Source of the DNA: Calliopsis andreniformis
Lineage: Eukaryota > Arthropoda > Insecta > Hymenoptera > Andrenidae
Direction of reading: 5' to 3'
DNA: 64,000 nt
Assembly: GCF_051401765.1 (NCBI RefSeq)
Contig: NW_027480438.1
Coordinates: 2,542,001-2,606,000, forward strand
The position numbers and the translations under genes were made by a program. Position 1 is the stretch's first letter, and each line of letters starts with the position of its first letter. Of the stretch, positions 61,519 through 64,000 are shown piece by piece. The notes under the pieces were generated by a model. It had not been told where the DNA came from. It saw only the letters and a program-made list of their open reading frames with translations, and made no database searches.

Positions 61519-64000
61519 CTCAATCCTCAATCCTCATTCCGCAATCCTCAACCATCTATCCTCAATCCTCAATCCTCAATCCTCAAGCCTCAATCCTCAG
61601 TCCTCGAGCCTCAATCCTCAATATTCAATTGTCTATCCTCAATTCTCAAACCTCAATCCTCAACCCGCAGTCCTCAATCCTCAATCCTCAATCCTCAATC
61701 CTCATTCCTCAAACTTCAATTCTCAATATTCAATGCTCAATCCTCAACTCACAACACTCAACCCTCAACTATCAGTACACAATACTCAATGATCAATCCT
61801 GAGTCCTCAATCTTCAATCCTTAATCCTCAACCTTCAATCCTCAATCCTCAATCCCCAATCCTCAATCCTCAATCCTCAATCCTCAATTCTCAGCCCTCA
61901 ATAGAAAATCCTCAGTTCTCAGTATTCTATACACAATCCTCAACCTTCAATCTTCAAATCTCACGTCCCAAACATCAGTTCGCAATACTCTACCCTCAAC
62001 ACTCTGTCCTCAATCTTCAATCTACAATCCTCAAACCTCAATCTTCTATCTTCAACACTCGACCCTCAATTCTCAATTCTTAATCCTCAATCCGCAATAC
62101 TCAATCCTCATTTCTCAAACCTCAATCCTCAACCCTCAGTCCACAGTCCTCAATCCTCAATCTTCAGTCCTCAATCCTCAATCCTCAATCGTCAATCATC
62201 AGTCATCAATCCTCAATCCTCAATACTCAATCGTCAATCCTCAGTCCTCAATTCTCAATCTTCAATCCTCGTTCCTCAAACCTCAATCCTCAACCCTCAG
62301 ACCTCATCCTCAATTCTCAATCCTCAATCCTCAAACCTCAATCTTCAATCCTCAATCCTCAATACTCAATCCTCAATCATCAATACTCAATCTTCAATCC
62401 TCAATCCTCAATCCTCAATCCTCAATCCTCAATCATCAGCTATGAATACTCAATCTTCATAACTCAATCCTCAATCCTTAATCCTCAATCCTCAATCCTC
62501 AATCCTCATTCCTCAAACCTCAATCCTCAAGCCTCAGTCCTCATCCTCAATTCACAATTATCAATCCTCAATCATCAATCCTCAATCTTCAATCCTGAAT
62601 AATCAATCTCCAATCCTAGATCCTCAATCCCCAATCCTCAATCCTTAATCTTCAATCTTCAATCCTCAATCCCCAGTCCTCAATCTTCAATCCTCAATGC
62701 TCAATCCTCAATCCTCAATCCTCAATCCTCAGTCCTCAATCCTCAATCATCAAACCTCAAACCTCAATCCTCAACCGTCAGTCCTCGTCCTCAATCCTCA
62801 AACCTCAATCCTCAATTCTCAATTCTCAATCCTCAATCCTCAATCGTCAATCTTCAATCCTCAATAGTCAATCTCCAATCCTAGATCCTCAATCCCCAAT
62901 CCCCAATCCTTGATACTCAATCTTCAATCCTTAATCCCCAGTCCTCAATCTTCAATCCTCAATGCTCAATCCTCAATCGTCAATCCTCAGTCGTCAGTCC
63001 TCAATCCTCAATTCTCAAACCTCAATCCTCAACCGTCGGTCCTCGTCCTCAAACCTCAATCCCGAATCCTCAGTCCTGAATCCTCAATCTTCAGCCCTCA
63101 GTCCTCAACAATCAATTGTATATCCTCAGTCCTCATTAGAATATCCTCAATTCACAGTTTTGAGTACTCAATCCCCATTCTTCAATCTTCAAATCTCAGT
63201 CTACAAACATCAATTCGCATCACTCAACACTCAACACTCAGTCCTCAATCTTCAGTCCTCAATCCTCAATCCTCAATCTTTAATCCACAATACTCAATCT
63301 TCAATCCTCAATCCTCTATTCTCAATGCTCAGTCCTCAATCCTCAATCGCCAATCCTCAATCCCCAATCCTCAACCTTCAATCCTCAACCTTCAATCCTC
63401 AGTCCTCAATCCTCAATCATCGATACTCAATGTTCAATCCTCAATACTCAACCTTCAATCCTCAACCCTCAATCCTCAATCCACAATCCTCAATACTCAA
63501 TCATCAACCTTCAATCCTCAACACTCAATCTTCAGTCCCCAAGTCCCAATCCTCAATCGTCAATCCTCATTCTTCAATCCTCAATACCCAATCCTCAATC
63601 CCCAATCCTCTATCCTCCATCCTCAATTCTCAATTCTCAATCCTCAAACCTCAATCTTCAATCCTCAATACTCAATCCTCAATCCTCAATACTCATCCAT
63701 CAATCCTCAATTCTCAATACTCAATAGAATATCCGGAATTCTCAGTATTCAATACTCAGACCTCAATCCTCAGCCCTCAGCCCTCATCATCCATCCTCAA
63801 TCCTCAATCCTCAAACCTCAGTCCTCAATCCTCAATCGTCAAACCTCAAACCTCAAACCTCAACCGTCAGTCCTCGTCCTCAATCCTCAACCCTCAATCC
63901 TCAATTCTCAATCCTCAATCCTCAAACGTCAATCTTCAATCCTCAATACTCAACCTTCAATCCTCAATCCTCAATCCCCGATCCTCAATCCTTAATCCTC
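61519..64000 (+). repeat. Right part of the array, mixed B and A modules
   Basis: About 61,580-61,820 copies the B segment of 31.7-32.0 kb. A third AGAAAATCC mark lies near 61,902. From about 62,220 the order is A-like: a CATCAGCTATGAATAC variant near 62,436, TGAATAATC and CCTAGAT near 62,600. Then comes a B mark with CAACAATCAATTG at about 63,107 and 63,138. The last A mark is at 63,726, with CCGGAATTC in place of CCTGAATTC. The array continues to the last base. The 361-codon plus-strand open frame near 62.9-64.0 kb is repeat peptide only. Confidence 0.87.

Larger units (their letters stand above)
1..64000 (+). repeat. Satellite array of a 7-bp unit (TCAATCC on plus, GGATTGA on minus)
   Basis: The window consists entirely of tandem heptamers derived from TCAATCC. 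Common variants are TCAATCT, TCAATAC, TCAATTC, TCAAACC, TCAACCC, TCAGTCC, TCAGCCC, TCATTCT, TCGATTC, CCAATCC and TTAATCC. All units have the same orientation, and I saw no inverted segment. G is rare on the plus strand and occurs almost only in variant units; for example 30,928-31,096 has no G at all. Pure runs of the parent unit are short, about nine at most (such as 44,871-44,933 and about 52,174-52,236), because variants sit in a fixed order, as in higher-order satellites. Both edges lie inside the array, so its full length exceeds 64 kb. No gene, tRNA, rRNA or mobile element was seen. A eukaryotic heterochromatic satellite is inferred; the species is not recognisable. Confidence 0.97.

Noticed and set aside
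1..64000. Telomeric repeat
   Set aside because: The unit GGATTGA does not match the telomere repeats I know (TTAGGG, TTTAGGG, TTAGG and relatives), and the variant-rich higher-order structure is unlike a telomere tract.
1..64000. CRISPR array or other prokaryotic direct-repeat system
   Set aside because: There are no constant repeats separated by unique spacers. Everything is the same 7-bp unit, and no cas-like gene is present.
1..64000. Strong G-quadruplex or i-motif array
   Set aside because: The runs are only two G (or C) per seven bases. Only weak two-tetrad structures could form, and variants interrupt them. I mention the possibility but do not call it.

Overview
The whole 64 kb window is one uninterrupted satellite array. 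Every stretch I read, from base 1 to base 64,000, is built from a 7-bp unit, TCAATCC on the plus strand (GGATTGA on the minus strand), and its one- or two-base variants. I found no unique sequence, no credible protein-coding gene, no RNA gene, no transposon and no CRISPR array. The array runs off both edges. All units point the same way, so the plus strand is rich in A, C and T and nearly lacks G. This suggests a repeat-rich eukaryotic genome, with heterochromatin such as a pericentromere, subtelomere or satellite block. I do not recognise the species, and nothing here identifies it.

All long open frames lie on the plus strand and are a by-product of the repeat. A 7-base unit read in triplets gives the same seven codons (Ser-Ile-Leu-Asn-Pro-Gln-Ser) in all three plus frames. 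On the minus strand it gives TGA every 21 bases in every frame. The open frames are therefore not annotated as genes.

The array is organised at four levels. (1) Variant heptamers (for example TCAATAC, TCAAACC, TCAACCC, TCAGTCC, TCGATTC, TAGATCC) sit in a fixed order, and pure runs of the parent unit rarely exceed about nine. (2) Ordered variants form modules. The main one (family A) is marked by an EcoRI-centred imperfect dyad that returns at preferred spacings of 244, 313, 383, 488 and about 698-705 bp. A second form (family B, without the EcoRI site) is concentrated near 3.0 kb, 31-32 kb, 44.4-45.3 kb, 54-55.5 kb, 59-60.5 kb and 60.5-63.3 kb. The 7-bp phase is broken at recurring 6-bp units (mostly TCATCC), and their number accounts for the non-multiple-of-7 spacings I checked. 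(3) Groups of modules form tandem or dispersed blocks: about 4.07/4.44 kb (3,593-12,110), 1.14 kb (15,784 and 19,236), 4.97/4.96 kb (50,563-60,493) and 546 bp (60,427-61,518). (4) A 13.0 kb block (22,160-35,184) is followed directly by a 15.9 kb near-identical copy (35,185-51,051). Three segments of 314, 2,197 and 313 bp are missing from the first copy and account exactly for the length difference.

Layout: 1-3,592 divergent left part; 3,593-12,110 two tandem 4-kb units; 12,111-22,159 mosaic of A modules; 22,160-51,051 the large tandem duplication; 50,563-60,493 the 5-kb tandem duplication; 60,427-61,518 two 546-bp B units; 61,519-64,000 mixed B and A modules. The content of interest is the array's recent history, which can be read as nested unequal exchanges, deletions at short homologies and single-heptamer slippage. 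All alignments were done by eye. The stated offsets are exact where given, but sequence identities are only spot-checked.
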